Below, piece after piece: positions 1-6,898 of a stretch of DNA of 7,686 bases. The position numbers and the translations under genes are program-made. The first letter of the stretch is position 1; each line of letters starts with the position of its first letter. Origin of the DNA: DASXMX01 sp036794395 (lineage in GTDB: Bacteria; Planctomycetota; Phycisphaerae; Tepidisphaerales; Tepidisphaeraceae). The stretch lies in the NCBI GenBank assembly GCA_036794395.1, contig DAIRGS010000337.1:1-7686 (forward strand). The letters run 5' to 3'. Below the pieces are notes generated by a model. That model was not told the origin of the DNA, did no database searches, and was given only the letters and a program-made list of their open reading frames with translations.

Positions 1-16
1 ATAAGTTTGACCATCG

Positions 17-52
17 AAAATGCGCCCCGCCGTGAAGAGCGCGGCGCGTTTT
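17..52. terminator. Hairpin with A/T flanks, likely bidirectional terminator
   Basis: The arms 17-30 and 39-52 pair over 14 positions, with one G-T wobble and one C-C mismatch, around an 8-nt loop. The left arm begins AAAA and the right arm ends TTTT, so a GC-rich stem is flanked by A on one side and T on the other, as in an intrinsic terminator usable from either direction. It lies about 150 nt past the stop of the minus-strand GH16 gene and could also end a plus-strand gene outside the window. Confidence 0.6.
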
Positions 53-205
53 CTGTGCTTAAATACATCCGGGAGACCGCGTCTTCTGAGCAATCGCAGT
101 GCTCTGCCACAGATAGGAAAACGTCGATTTGCTCCATCTGAATTTCGCCGCTTGAGGCCAGCGGAATCGCCACACACGTGACGACCCATGGTCTGCAACT
201 CAGCT

Positions 206-994
206 TTACTGCTGCCGCCGATAGACGCGGACGTAGTCGATGTCCATGTAGCCCGGAAAGACGGTGCCGTCGTCGGGTTTGCCCGGCCAGTCACCTCCGA
301 CGGCGAGGTTGGCGATGATGTACATCGGCTCGTCCGGAACACCCTTGGTCGTGCGGGCGCGCTCGATGCCATCGACGTACCAGACGATCGTTCCGGGCTC
401 CCAGTCCACCGCAAACGTGTGGAAGTCGGCGGAGAAGTCCGGGCCCTTCCAGCGGTGGCCGTCGCTCAGGTGCTTATGTTGCGCGTCCAGCCAGTGCGTG
501 GTGAAATAGACGGTCGACGGGTCGTGGCCCAGGATTTCCATGATGTCGATCTCCGGCGGCCACTTCCGCGTCGCGGGCAGGAGCCAGAATGCCGGCCAGA
601 ATCCTTTGCCAGCGGGGATGCGGCAACGGATCTCAAACCAGCCATACTTCTGTGCGAACTTGCCCGAGCCCTCGATCATGCCGGAGCTGTACGGGAGCCC
701 TTCAGTTTTTGCCCGGTCCTGGGGCAGGACCGGACGGGCGATCAGACGGAGCAGACCGTCCTTGAGTTCGTATCCATCCGGCGCGTAATACTCCAGCTCA
801 CGATTGGCGTGGGTGCGGCCGTGCCAGTAGTGGTCGGACCAGTGGGAGGCGTCCAGTCGATTGCCTTCGAACTCATCACGAAACGTCAGCGTCCAGCCCT
901 TTTTCGCAAGCGGAGGCGCCGTGCTGGGTCGAGTCGCCTGACCGGCGGCGAGGGTCGTCAACCAAACCAACAGGAGCGGCGCCAGGCTTTTCAT
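206..994 (-). CDS. Secreted GH16-family glycoside hydrolase (beta-glucanase type)
   Basis: A 262-residue protein in glycoside hydrolase family 16, whose members cleave beta-1,3/1,4-glucans and related galactans such as laminarin, lichenan or agar by a retaining mechanism. The signature EIDIME is at residues 148-153: E148 is the expected nucleophile, D150 the assisting residue and E153 the acid/base. Other family-typical stretches are DEFEG near residue 40, SGMIEG and YGWFEIRCRIP before the active site, and FHTFAVDWEPG and DIDYVRVYR towards the end. I chose the ATG at 994 over an upstream in-frame ATG at 1051 because GAGG (1001-1004 on this strand) sits 6 nt before it and the protein then opens with a classic signal peptide, MKSLAPLLLVWLTTLAAG, predicting export. 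No carbohydrate-binding module is seen. The substrate cannot be told from sequence alone. It is a single gene with no neighbour on its strand. Confidence 0.93.
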   Translation of the reverse strand: MKSLAPLLLVWLTTLAAGQATRPSTAPPLAKKGWTLTFRDEFEGNRLDASHWSDHYWHGRTHANRELEYYAPDGYELKDGLLRLIARPVLPQDRAKTEGLPYSSGMIEGSGKFAQKYGWFEIRCRIPAGKGFWPAFWLLPATRKWPPEIDIMEILGHDPSTVYFTTHWLDAQHKHLSDGHRWKGPDFSADFHTFAVDWEPGTIVWYVDGIERARTTKGVPDEPMYIIANLAVGGDWPGKPDDGTVFPGYMDIDYVRVYRRQQ

Positions 995-1000
995 AGCGTT

Positions 1001-1004
1001 CCTC
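1001..1004 (-). promoter_or_regulatory. Shine-Dalgarno of the GH16 gene
   Basis: On the minus strand the bases read GTGAGGAACGCT immediately before ATG, putting GAGG 6 nt upstream of the start at 994. This decides the start codon: the longer reading from 1051 would place 19 charged, non-signal residues in front of the signal peptide. Confidence 0.6.
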
Positions 1005-1033
1005 ACCGGGCACGAGAATAGGCATTCCCGGCG

Positions 1034-1051
1034 ATGAGTGCGAGCGCTCAT
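1034..1051. promoter_or_regulatory. Imperfect palindrome in the GH16 leader, operator candidate
   Basis: The 18 bases form ATGAG-N8-CTCAT, with 14 of 18 positions symmetric by hand comparison. It lies 40-57 nt upstream of the GH16 start codon and just downstream of a weak promoter-like pair on the minus strand (TTGAAT at 1084-1089, TATAGA at 1059-1064, spacer 19 nt). An operator role is inference; no regulator gene is in the window. Confidence 0.3.
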
Positions 1052-1198
1052 GTGATCATCTATACAACGGCGACCGTCATCTCATTCAACATCCAACCCT
1101 GTCCCACTTACCTTCTCGCTTGATCCCAACGGTTTCGAACGCATCATGAGTCGCATGCGAAACCTGCTGACGGTTATGGCTTCCGTTCCATCCCTCTC

Positions 1199-1408
1199 CT
1201 ACGACGCCCAACTCTGCCGCGTTCTTAAACATGCTTTTAGAGGCTCTAAGTCAATCTGATGCCGAAGCTTCTGCCGCCGGTTCGACATCCCCGCCAAATG
1301 CCACCCATGAATCTGATCGACCGGCACCCCATATATCCGCGATATCGCATGCCGGCATAACGCCTCATACTGCAACCCCGTCAACTTCGGCCCATGGTTT
1401 TCGCTCAT
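1199..1408 (-). pseudogene. N-terminal fragment resembling a restriction endonuclease-like protein
   Basis: A 69-codon minus-strand frame. The first ~54 residues read like the start of a PD-(D/E)XK-type restriction endonuclease or Mrr-like protein: KLTGLQYEALCRHAISRIYG resembles a helix that precedes the fold, followed by IHGWHLAGMSN and then RHQIDL, in which the HQID or RQID stretch commonly carries the first catalytic aspartate. The matching downstream strand with an E-X-K motif is absent. The frame runs into an unrelated tail and stops at 1199, and I see no convincing continuation in the other minus-strand frames down to 1052. A frame stop lies four codons upstream of the ATG, so the 5' end looks natural. 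I read it as a decayed or truncated gene; a chance ORF is the alternative. The family call is from pattern memory only. Confidence 0.4.
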
Positions 1409-1486
1409 CCCAATGTTCTATCACGGAACCGAACAAAATACTAACAACTTTTTGAACTGGGGGGGGCGACCATTGGTGTCTTTGGT

Positions 1487-1553
1487 GGGGCGGACATTCT
1501 TGTCTGCCCCGAGTCCGCGAGCGCGGGATGTACTCATCCCACCGAGCGGACTC
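1487..1553. repeat. Two adjacent hairpins of an interspersed intergenic family
   Basis: First hairpin: GGGGCGGACA (1487-1496) pairs with TGTCTGCCCC (1501-1510) at 9 of 10 positions around a 4-nt loop. Second hairpin, directly abutting: GAGTCCGC (1511-1518) pairs with GCGGACTC (1546-1553), and inside it GGGATG (1525-1530) pairs with CATCCC (1535-1540). The CATTCTTGTCTGCCC string is one I recall as dispersed in planctomycete and verrucomicrobial intergenic DNA. That association is from memory and no search was made. No protein is supported here. Confidence 0.6.
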
Positions 1554-1630
1554 GGAAAACTCCGTTTCGCCAGGAATAAGAGGAAAGCTTCTCCCCGTTC
1601 CAATTCAGCACTCAGCAACACATTTTCAAC

Positions 1631-1658
1631 CGCAGATGACGCAGATGGCCGCAGATAA
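1631..1658. repeat. Short tandem of CGCAGATGR, three copies
   Basis: Units are at 1631-1639 (CGCAGATGA), 1640-1648 (CGCAGATGG) and 1650-1658 (CGCAGATAA), in near-exact 9-10 nt steps. It belongs to the non-coding leader upstream of the restriction-modification gene and resembles a dispersed intergenic family seen in planctomycetes (memory-based). Confidence 0.65.
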
Positions 1659-1670
1659 AGCCTCTTTTTT

Positions 1671-1698
1671 GAAATCTGAAATCTCAAATCTGAAATCG
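1671..1698. repeat. 7-nt tandem GAAATCT, four copies
   Basis: Four consecutive 7-mers start at 1671, 1678, 1685 and 1692: GAAATCT, GAAATCT, CAAATCT, GAAATCG. The block ends 59 nt before the start codon of the restriction-modification gene, and an in-frame TGA at 1677-1679 falls inside it, which limits how far upstream that gene can begin. Confidence 0.7.
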
Positions 1699-1757
1699 CC
1701 CCCGTATCATCCTTCATTTGCAACGCCTTCCCCCGCCCGTTACTTTCCATCCCATCA

Positions 1758-4688
1758 ATGGGCGGCGCAGGACACTCCAGAGAATCCCTCCTCCAGGACT
1801 TCGTTAACTGGTGCGCTACCAACGTCACCGGCGACGAAAAAGGCCAGGCCCAAATCTTCGTCGACCACCTGTTTAGGGCCTTCGCCCAAAAAGGCTCCCT
1901 CGACGTCGGCGGCACCGCCGAAATGCGCATCCGCAAAGCCTCCGAAGACGGCGGCGGAACCTCCTTCGCCGACTACGTCTGGAAGCCCGTCGTTCTCATC
2001 GAGATGAAACGCCGCGGCGCCGACCTCTCCAAGCATTACCGTCAGGCCTTCGATTACTGGGTCCGCCTCGTCCCCGACCGCCCGCAATACGTCGTCCTCT
2101 GCAACTTCGATGAGTTCTGGGCCTACGACTTCAACAACCAGCTCGATTCCCCCAAGGACAAGGTCAAACTCACCGAACTCGCCACCCGCTGGGGTCCGCT
2201 GGCATTTCTCTTCCCCACGAACGAAGCCCCAAAGTTCGGCAACGATCGCGAAGCCGTTACGCGCCAAGCCGCCGATCAGCTTGCGCTATGCTTCAAAAAA
2301 CTGACGGCACGAAACGTGGAGCGCCCGCTTGCTCAGCGATTCATACTCCAAACCCTCGTCGCCCTCTTCGCCGAAGACATCGGCCTGCTCCCGCGCTACC
2401 TGTTCGGCTCCCTCGTGGACGAATGCAAAACACCCGCTGATAGCTTCGACTTCATCGGCGGCCTCTTCGACGCGATGAACACCGACCAGCCCCGCACCGG
2501 CGGCCGCTACAAAGGCGTCCGCTACTTCAACGGTGGCATCTTCGAACATCCCGCCCATATCGAGTTGTACGAAGACGAATTAAACCAGCTCAAAGCCGCC
2601 GCCGACGCCGACTGGAGCAAGGTCTCCCCCGAAATCTTCGGAGCAATCTTCCAGGATTCGATGGAAGCCGAAGAGCGGCACGCCTACGGCGCGCACTACA
2701 CCTCGCCCGTCGATATCATGAAAATCGTCAAACCGACGATCTCCGATCCGTGGTCCGATGCCATCGCCTCCGCCAAATCCGCTAAGCGCCTCAACGAGCT
2801 TCTCGAACGCCTCACCACCCTCCGCGTCCTCGACCCCGCGTGCGGCTCCGGCAACTTCCTCTACCTCGCATACCGCGAAATGAAACGCCTCGAAACCCGC
2901 ATCCGCGAACGCCTCACCGCCGAATTTCCCAAAGACCAGCCCCGCCTCATCCACGTCAACGCCCGCCAGTTCTTCGGCATCGACATCAACCCCTTCGCCA
3001 TCGAACTCGCCAAAGTCAGCATGATGATCGGCCGGAAACTCGCCATTGACGAACTCCACATCGCCGACGAGAAGGATTTACCGCTCGACAACCTCGACAC
3101 CAATTTCCAGGCGTCAGATGCGCTCCTTACCCAAACGGACAATGATGATGGTGCGATTCAGACACGTTGGCCAGCCGCCGACGTAATAATCGGAAACCCT
3201 CCATTCCTTGATGCGCGAAAAATGACTCTGGTGCATGGCCGCGACTATGTTGACCAGATCGAAAGACTCTATCCCGAAATTGCGCGGCGGGCGGATTACT
3301 GCACATACTGGCTTCGTCGGACGCAAGATCACTTGCCGCAGTGCACTTCGTCCGATCCGTTAGTCGGACGCGCGGGGTTGGTCGGTACCCAAAACATCCG
3401 AAATAATGAGTCGCGCGAAGGCGGATTGGATTACGTTGTGACCGATGGAACCATTATCGAAGCCGTCGAAAACCAACCGTGGTCGGGCGAAGCAAATGTT
3501 CATGTCTCTATCGTCAATTGGATCAATTCCAAAGACGTAAACGTGATCCCGAAAGTGCGGTTTTTGTGGTACCGGGTTCCTCCTTCCCTCTTACCAAAGC
3601 ACAAATCAAAACGAGGTCATCGACGGGACAAGATCTACGAACTGTCCTCCCGAACTGTCCCGTTTATCAATGCAGCCCTTTCTGATGCCACCGACGTCAC
3701 CGCCGCACCCGTTCTGAAGTCTAATCGAGAGCCGAAACGATGCTTTGAGGGACAACAGCCCGGTTCCGACGGGTTTCGCATTCATCAGGACGAGGTCGAG
3801 CAATTACAGAAAAAGCAAGACATTCGCTCCGTCGTCTTGCCTTACGCCAACGGCACCGACGTCCTTACCGGCCTACCGTCAGAGTTCGACTACATCATCG
3901 ACTTTGGTAACCGCTCGATAGTGGAAGCCCAGGAATACCCCGCCGTATTGAAGATCATCCAAGAGCGCGTTCTACCGGGTTGGGCGGAGAATGCGAAAAA
4001 AGAGCGCGAGACCACCAAGAAAGAAACGGGAGAGCACCAACGCCGGCTCGAAACCTGGTGGCTATTAAAGCGGCGACGCGGCGAGCTAATTTCACAAATT
4101 GAAAACCTAAGCCGATTCATCGCATGCTCGCGTGTAGCGAAGCGTCCCATTTTTGTCTTTCTCAGTTCACGAATTCGCCCTGATTCGAGTCTAACGTGCT
4201 TTACCTTCTCGGACGACTACAGCTTCGGAATCCTTCAATCAAGTGTTCATTGGGAGTGGTTTGTCACCAAGTGTTCAAAGTTGACCGAGAGGTTCCGCTA
4301 CACTCCCGATTCCGTCTTCGACACCTTCCCTTGGCCCCAATCCCCAACCAACAAGCAAATCGAAGCCGTAGCCGCCGCCGCAGTCGAACTCCGGCGAGTC
4401 CGCGCCCAAGCCCTCAAACTCACCCCCGGCGGACTCCGCGCCGTCTATCGGACCCTCGAACTCCCCGGCAAACACCCCCTCAAAGACGCCCAAGCCAACC
4501 TCGATGCCGCCGTCCTCACCGCCTACAACTTCTCCCCCAAAAAAGACCTCCTCGCCCAACTCCTCGAACTCAACCTAACCCTCGCCGCCACGGAATCCCA
4601 ACGCAAATCGGTAACTCCGCCGGGCGTGCCAGACAGCTATGAGTACGACCGGACGAGACTCATTTCAGACGATTGCATTCATCCATAA
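1758..4688 (+). CDS. MmeI-like type IIG/IIL restriction-modification enzyme (nuclease-methyltransferase fusion)
   Basis: A 976-residue single-chain enzyme expected to methylate adenine in an asymmetric DNA target and cut at a fixed distance from unmethylated sites; MmeI itself has about 919 residues. The N-terminal nuclease carries D72-X9-E82-M-K84, the D-X9-EXK arrangement I recall for MmeI, followed by a family-typical stretch (YRQAFDYWVRL, YVVLCNF). A helical spacer follows to about residue 305. The methyltransferase shows motif X (YGAHYTS, 310-316), SAM-binding motif I (DPACGSGNF, 359-367) and catalytic motif IV (NPPF, 480-483), then RAGLVGTQNIRNNESREGGL and VHVSIVNWI. The target-recognition domain runs from about 600 to the conserved FDTFPWP (854-860), with a helical C-terminal domain after it. 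All catalytic residues I can check are present and no frameshift is seen, so it is predicted active. There is no Shine-Dalgarno before the ATG. Codon use changes abruptly between about 3070 and 4310. Confidence 0.93.
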   Translation: MGGAGHSRESLLQDFVNWCATNVTGDEKGQAQIFVDHLFRAFAQKGSLDVGGTAEMRIRKASEDGGGTSFADYVWKPVVLIEMKRRGADLSKHYRQAFDYWVRLVPDRPQYVVLCNFDEFWAYDFNNQLDSPKDKVKLTELATRWGPLAFLFPTNEAPKFGNDREAVTRQAADQLALCFKKLTARNVERPLAQRFILQTLVALFAEDIGLLPRYLFGSLVDECKTPADSFDFIGGLFDAMNTDQPRTGGRYKGVRYFNGGIFEHPAHIELYEDELNQLKAAADADWSKVSPEIFGAIFQDSMEAEERHAYGAHYTSPVDIMKIVKPTISDPWSDAIASAKSAKRLNELLERLTTLRVLDPACGSGNFLYLAYREMKRLETRIRERLTAEFPKDQPRLIHVNARQFFGIDINPFAIELAKVSMMIGRKLAIDELHIADEKDLPLDNLDTNFQASDALLTQTDNDDGAIQTRWPAADVIIGNPPFLDARKMTLVHGRDYVDQIERLYPEIARRADYCTYWLRRTQDHLPQCTSSDPLVGRAGLVGTQNIRNNESREGGLDYVVTDGTIIEAVENQPWSGEANVHVSIVNWINSKDVNVIPKVRFLWYRVPPSLLPKHKSKRGHRRDKIYELSSRTVPFINAALSDATDVTAAPVLKSNREPKRCFEGQQPGSDGFRIHQDEVEQLQKKQDIRSVVLPYANGTDVLTGLPSEFDYIIDFGNRSIVEAQEYPAVLKIIQERVLPGWAENAKKERETTKKETGEHQRRLETWWLLKRRRGELISQIENLSRFIACSRVAKRPIFVFLSSRIRPDSSLTCFTFSDDYSFGILQSSVHWEWFVTKCSKLTERFRYTPDSVFDTFPWPQSPTNKQIEAVAAAAVELRRVRAQALKLTPGGLRAVYRTLELPGKHPLKDAQANLDAAVLTAYNFSPKKDLLAQLLELNLTLAATESQRKSVTPPGVPDSYEYDRTRLISDDCIHP

Positions 4689-4745
4689 AGTAAGGCCCTT
4701 ATAACAAAGAGCGAACCTTCACGGACTACGGGGCATCTGGTCCCC

Positions 4746-5387
4746 TCATTCACGTGGGAGCTTATCCGCCACATTGATATGGAATTGGAATCGATTGCGC
4801 AGCGCCTTTAGCAACTTCGGAGACTCCTCACTCGTAAAGTGCTCGATCTTTTGCCATCGTTCCATCCGCTGCCCCGGATCAATCTGCTGCACAATGAATA
4901 GTTGAAACTCATGGGCAGTGTCGCTGACCCTCTTGTGGAATCCAAAGATTTCCTCGTAAAGGTCTTGCGGAAGAAATATGGCCTTGGTTTCAAAGCTGAC
5001 TTTGAGATTGGCAAGCGATCTAGCAACACGTTTGGCTCGCCGGTCTATGGGCTCGCTTCCTGTCGGCTCGAAGGCGCGCGTGTAGTCTTTGATAGCAGCC
5101 TGCACGCGATATATGCGGGCGTGAATCTCACTAACCGCCTCAATGACGCGCGTGTGCAAGGCCGAGAGTCGAATCTCTCGGTCATTGAGTGATGCCGATA
5201 ATTGAACTTTCAGTCTCTCGACATCCTTGTCCGCCATAGCTTTGAGGTCTGCCTTCCAGACTTCCATGTCGCGACTCAACCGTTGCGCGAGAAATACTCT
5301 GCTCAGATACGCCAGCACGAGAATCGCTGCTGACATTCCCCCGAGCGTGCGCATGAAATCGATAATGAAGTTATTAACCAATTGCAT
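4746..5387 (-). CDS. Membrane-anchored coiled-coil protein of unknown function
   Basis: A 213-residue protein I cannot assign to a named family. Residues ~14-34 (GGMSAAILVLAYLSRVFLAQ) form one membrane segment near the N-terminus. A charged heptad-like helix follows from about 36 to 105 (DMEVWKADLKAMADKDVERL and onward), then a mostly helical soluble tail. The positive residues after the segment (R36, R39, K45) suggest the tail is cytoplasmic. Proteins with this layout (one N-terminal membrane helix, then WKADLK-type coiled coil) are frequent hypothetical proteins in bacterial accessory regions. Start choice is firm: AGGAGG at 5397-5402 lies 9 nt before the ATG. The gene converges on the restriction-modification gene, with 57 nt between their stop codons, so they are not one operon. 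A function linked to defence is inferred from neighbourhood only. Confidence 0.82.
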   Translation of the reverse strand: MQLVNNFIIDFMRTLGGMSAAILVLAYLSRVFLAQRLSRDMEVWKADLKAMADKDVERLKVQLSASLNDREIRLSALHTRVIEAVSEIHARIYRVQAAIKDYTRAFEPTGSEPIDRRAKRVARSLANLKVSFETKAIFLPQDLYEEIFGFHKRVSDTAHEFQLFIVQQIDPGQRMERWQKIEHFTSEESPKLLKALRNRFQFHINVADKLPRE

Positions 5388-5466
5388 AGACCTTGCCCTC
5401 CTGCATAGATCATGTGGGCCAACTGAAGAAGTGTATAGACCTTACCCGGTGACGACGTAGGATCAT
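5386..5466. repeat. Diverged direct duplication upstream of the membrane protein gene
   Basis: ATAGACCTTGCCC (5386-5398) recurs as ATAGACCTTACCC (5435-5447), 49 nt apart with one mismatch, and each copy is followed by a TAG(G)ATCATG string. The first copy spans the spacer between Shine-Dalgarno and start codon of the minus-strand gene, so the leader of that gene appears to have been partly duplicated, with the outer copy decaying. Confidence 0.45.
5397..5402 (-). promoter_or_regulatory. Strong Shine-Dalgarno of the membrane coiled-coil gene
   Basis: The minus strand reads GCAGGAGGGCAAGGTCTATG: a full AGGAGG with a 9-nt spacer to the start codon at 5387. It is the best ribosome-binding site in the window and contrasts with its absence before the restriction-modification gene. 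Confidence 0.75.
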
Positions 5467-5576
5467 GAAGTGAGTGCGACACGTTCGACGTTTTTGCACA
5501 GTCAGCGTACGCACGTTTAGACAACCCCATTACCCATTTCCGGCGTTATGTTTTCCTCACCGTCGACGGGCCTGCG

Positions 5577-5706
5577 GGAAACACAAAACGGGACGGCTCT
5601 GAATTTGGAAACACAAAACGGGACGGCTCTGGAAACACAAAACGGGACGGAAACACAAAACGGGACGGCTCTGAATTTGTAATTGAAATTCAGAGCCGTC
5701 CCGTTT
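5577..5706. repeat. Repeat array A: four direct units plus one inverted unit forming a 21-bp hairpin
   Basis: A 30-nt unit begins GGAAACACAAAACGGGACGG and ends CTCTGAATTT. Full copies are 5577-5606 and 5649-5678. A copy lacking the last six bases is 5607-5630, and a copy cut short within GGGACGG is 5631-5650, sharing its GG with the next unit. The last 21 bases of the final unit (5658-5678) are matched perfectly by an inverted copy at 5686-5706 across a 7-nt loop. Near-identity of the units indicates recent expansion. The layout recalls REP-like elements mobilised by RAYT (TnpA_REP) transposases, but no such transposase is in the window, so this is inference. The short reading frame across it (5517-5723, minus) is just repeat translated and is not a gene. 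Confidence 0.85.
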
Positions 5707-5953
5707 GAATTCCCCCGTTTCATTCATTTGATCGAGCCGCTAATCGCCTTCTTCGACGCCATGCAGGCACCCGAAGCCGATTGAAGACTGTCTAAATCGG
5801 CAAAAAGGCAGAATCTTTCGGTAAACTGGACTGCCAAAAATGGGGGTCTATAGTCCTGTTGGGGGTTTGGACGGCACCATCTCCGTCTCTCCGCACGTAT
5901 AACCCCCATATCCGGTGGTCAGGGATGGGATGTCTTGTTTTCGGGTGGAGTAG
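5707..5953. other. Leader between repeat array A and the Abi-like gene
   Basis: About 250 nt with no convincing gene. It begins with TTCCCCCGT (5710-5718), which also follows the hairpin of array B and so belongs to the repeat element. Further in, ATGGGGGT (5840-5847) and ACCCCCAT (5902-5909) form a spaced 8-bp inverted repeat with another TGGGGGT at 5859-5865 between them; this could be an operator for the downstream gene. A TATAAC at 5898-5903 resembles a -10 box but lacks a good -35 partner at 16-18 nt. Confidence 0.35.
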
Positions 5954-6898
5954 ATGATGATCTCTCGAAGGACTACACTTACACTAGGGGAATTGTTCGC
6001 AAACCACTTCAGCAAGGTCAATTACGGGGGCGGGCGAAACAGCCAAACCTATTACACCTGCGACACACAGGAACTATACGATTTCCTCTTCCAGCACGAA
6101 TACGAAGCCTATCTGCTGAACATCGCCGAGGGAAATGCCACAGGACACTACACACGGGCGATTGAGAAGTTCGTGATGCAGCTCCACACGGGTGAAACGA
6201 TCCTATCAGCCACAAAGGACTGGGAATGGGATGACCGCCGGAGGCTCGGCAATCGAATCCTTTACGATCTGGCGGCCGACATCCTTTCCACCCCCATCCG
6301 CGCCGTCTACAAGGCTCCCGCGGGTGAGGCGGAGTTAAGACAGAAATTGCGTAGCGATTTGGAACTAGACGGGTACACCTTCAAGGATGGCCGTCTCCTT
6401 TATTCCGAAGCGTCCGTCGTGGACACGGAGGAGGAGGAAGGTGTTCTGGATCGGTTGGCCATCGATCTCAAGCTTCCTGATTATAAAACCGTAAGGCATC
6501 ACCTGGATCAATCCGTCGCGCACTACAACGAAGGACGATGGGATGACTGCATTAGCAACTCCCGGAAGGTGTTGGAATCGGTGCTTGCCCAATGTGTTTT
6601 GGTGCACAGCACCAAAGTTAAAGGCAGTCCCCTACCCAAGGCCAAGTTGGAACGTCCCGTTGATGTCCGCGAGTACCTGGAACAGGAGAAATTACTTGAG
6701 ACGAAGGAGAAGAAGGCCCTGGCGGAAGTATACGGACTACTCAGCAACACCGGTGGACACCCGTATATCGCGGCGAAGGAACAGGCACGACTGATGCGTC
6801 ACCTCGCCCTCACATTCACGCAGTTTGTTCTTTTGCGATTGCAGGGGTCACTTCAGTCAGCAGGGGTTGTGGGGACGCAGCAAACGGGACAACCCTGA
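5954..6898 (+). CDS. Uncharacterised protein with Abi/HEPN-like C-terminal half
   Basis: A 314-residue protein (313 if the adjacent ATG at 5957 is used, which sits 6 nt after GGTGGAG, 5944-5950). It has no signal peptide or membrane segment. Residues 1-120 form a domain I do not recognise (YYTCDTQELYDF, EWDDRRRLGNRILYDLAADI). An acidic linker at 157-164 (DTEEEEGV) leads to a helical C-terminal half: SVAHYNEGRWDDCISNSRKV (187-206), VREYLEQEKLLETKEKKALA (238-257), GLLSNTGGHPYIAAKEQARL (261-280) and a final helix LALTFTQFVLLRL. This resembles the C-terminal domains of abortive-infection proteins (Abi_C or AbiJ type) and HEPN-like helical bundles. The canonical R-X4-6-H ribonuclease motif is not evident, so catalysis is not claimed. 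The last ~8 residues and the stop codon lie inside a copy of the neighbouring repeat. A defence role is inference. Confidence 0.82.
   Translation: MMISRRTTLTLGELFANHFSKVNYGGGRNSQTYYTCDTQELYDFLFQHEYEAYLLNIAEGNATGHYTRAIEKFVMQLHTGETILSATKDWEWDDRRRLGNRILYDLAADILSTPIRAVYKAPAGEAELRQKLRSDLELDGYTFKDGRLLYSEASVVDTEEEEGVLDRLAIDLKLPDYKTVRHHLDQSVAHYNEGRWDDCISNSRKVLESVLAQCVLVHSTKVKGSPLPKAKLERPVDVREYLEQEKLLETKEKKALAEVYGLLSNTGGHPYIAAKEQARLMRHLALTFTQFVLLRLQGSLQSAGVVGTQQTGQP

Noticed and set aside
188..1021. Long plus-strand open frame (277 codons) opposite the GH16 gene
   Set aside because: Its product has no recognisable motif, while the opposite strand encodes a complete GH16 with EIDIME, signal peptide and ribosome site. 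It is an antisense shadow of GC-rich coding DNA.
1413..1936. Overlapping frames across the repeat leader (1413-1658 plus, 1421-1936 minus, 1528-2007 plus)
   Set aside because: They translate interspersed repeats (products such as GRTFLSAP) and run into the restriction-modification gene in the wrong frame.
1755..3059. Minus-strand open frames opposite the restriction-modification gene (1755-2267, 2286-2558, 2580-3059)
   Set aside because: They are mirror products of the C-ending codon bias on the plus strand. They are low-complexity, rich in G, V, E and F, and stop where the codon bias of the sense gene weakens.
5577..5706. CRISPR array
   Set aside because: Units are directly adjacent or truncated with no unique spacers, and one unit is inverted. 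No cas gene is present.
5707..5784. Short plus-strand frame ending at 5784 (LIEPLIAFFDAMQAPEAD then stop), possibly the tail of a lost gene
   Set aside because: It looks protein-like, but it is only about 19 codons outside the repeat and reads back through the repeat hairpin, so there is too little to support a gene remnant.
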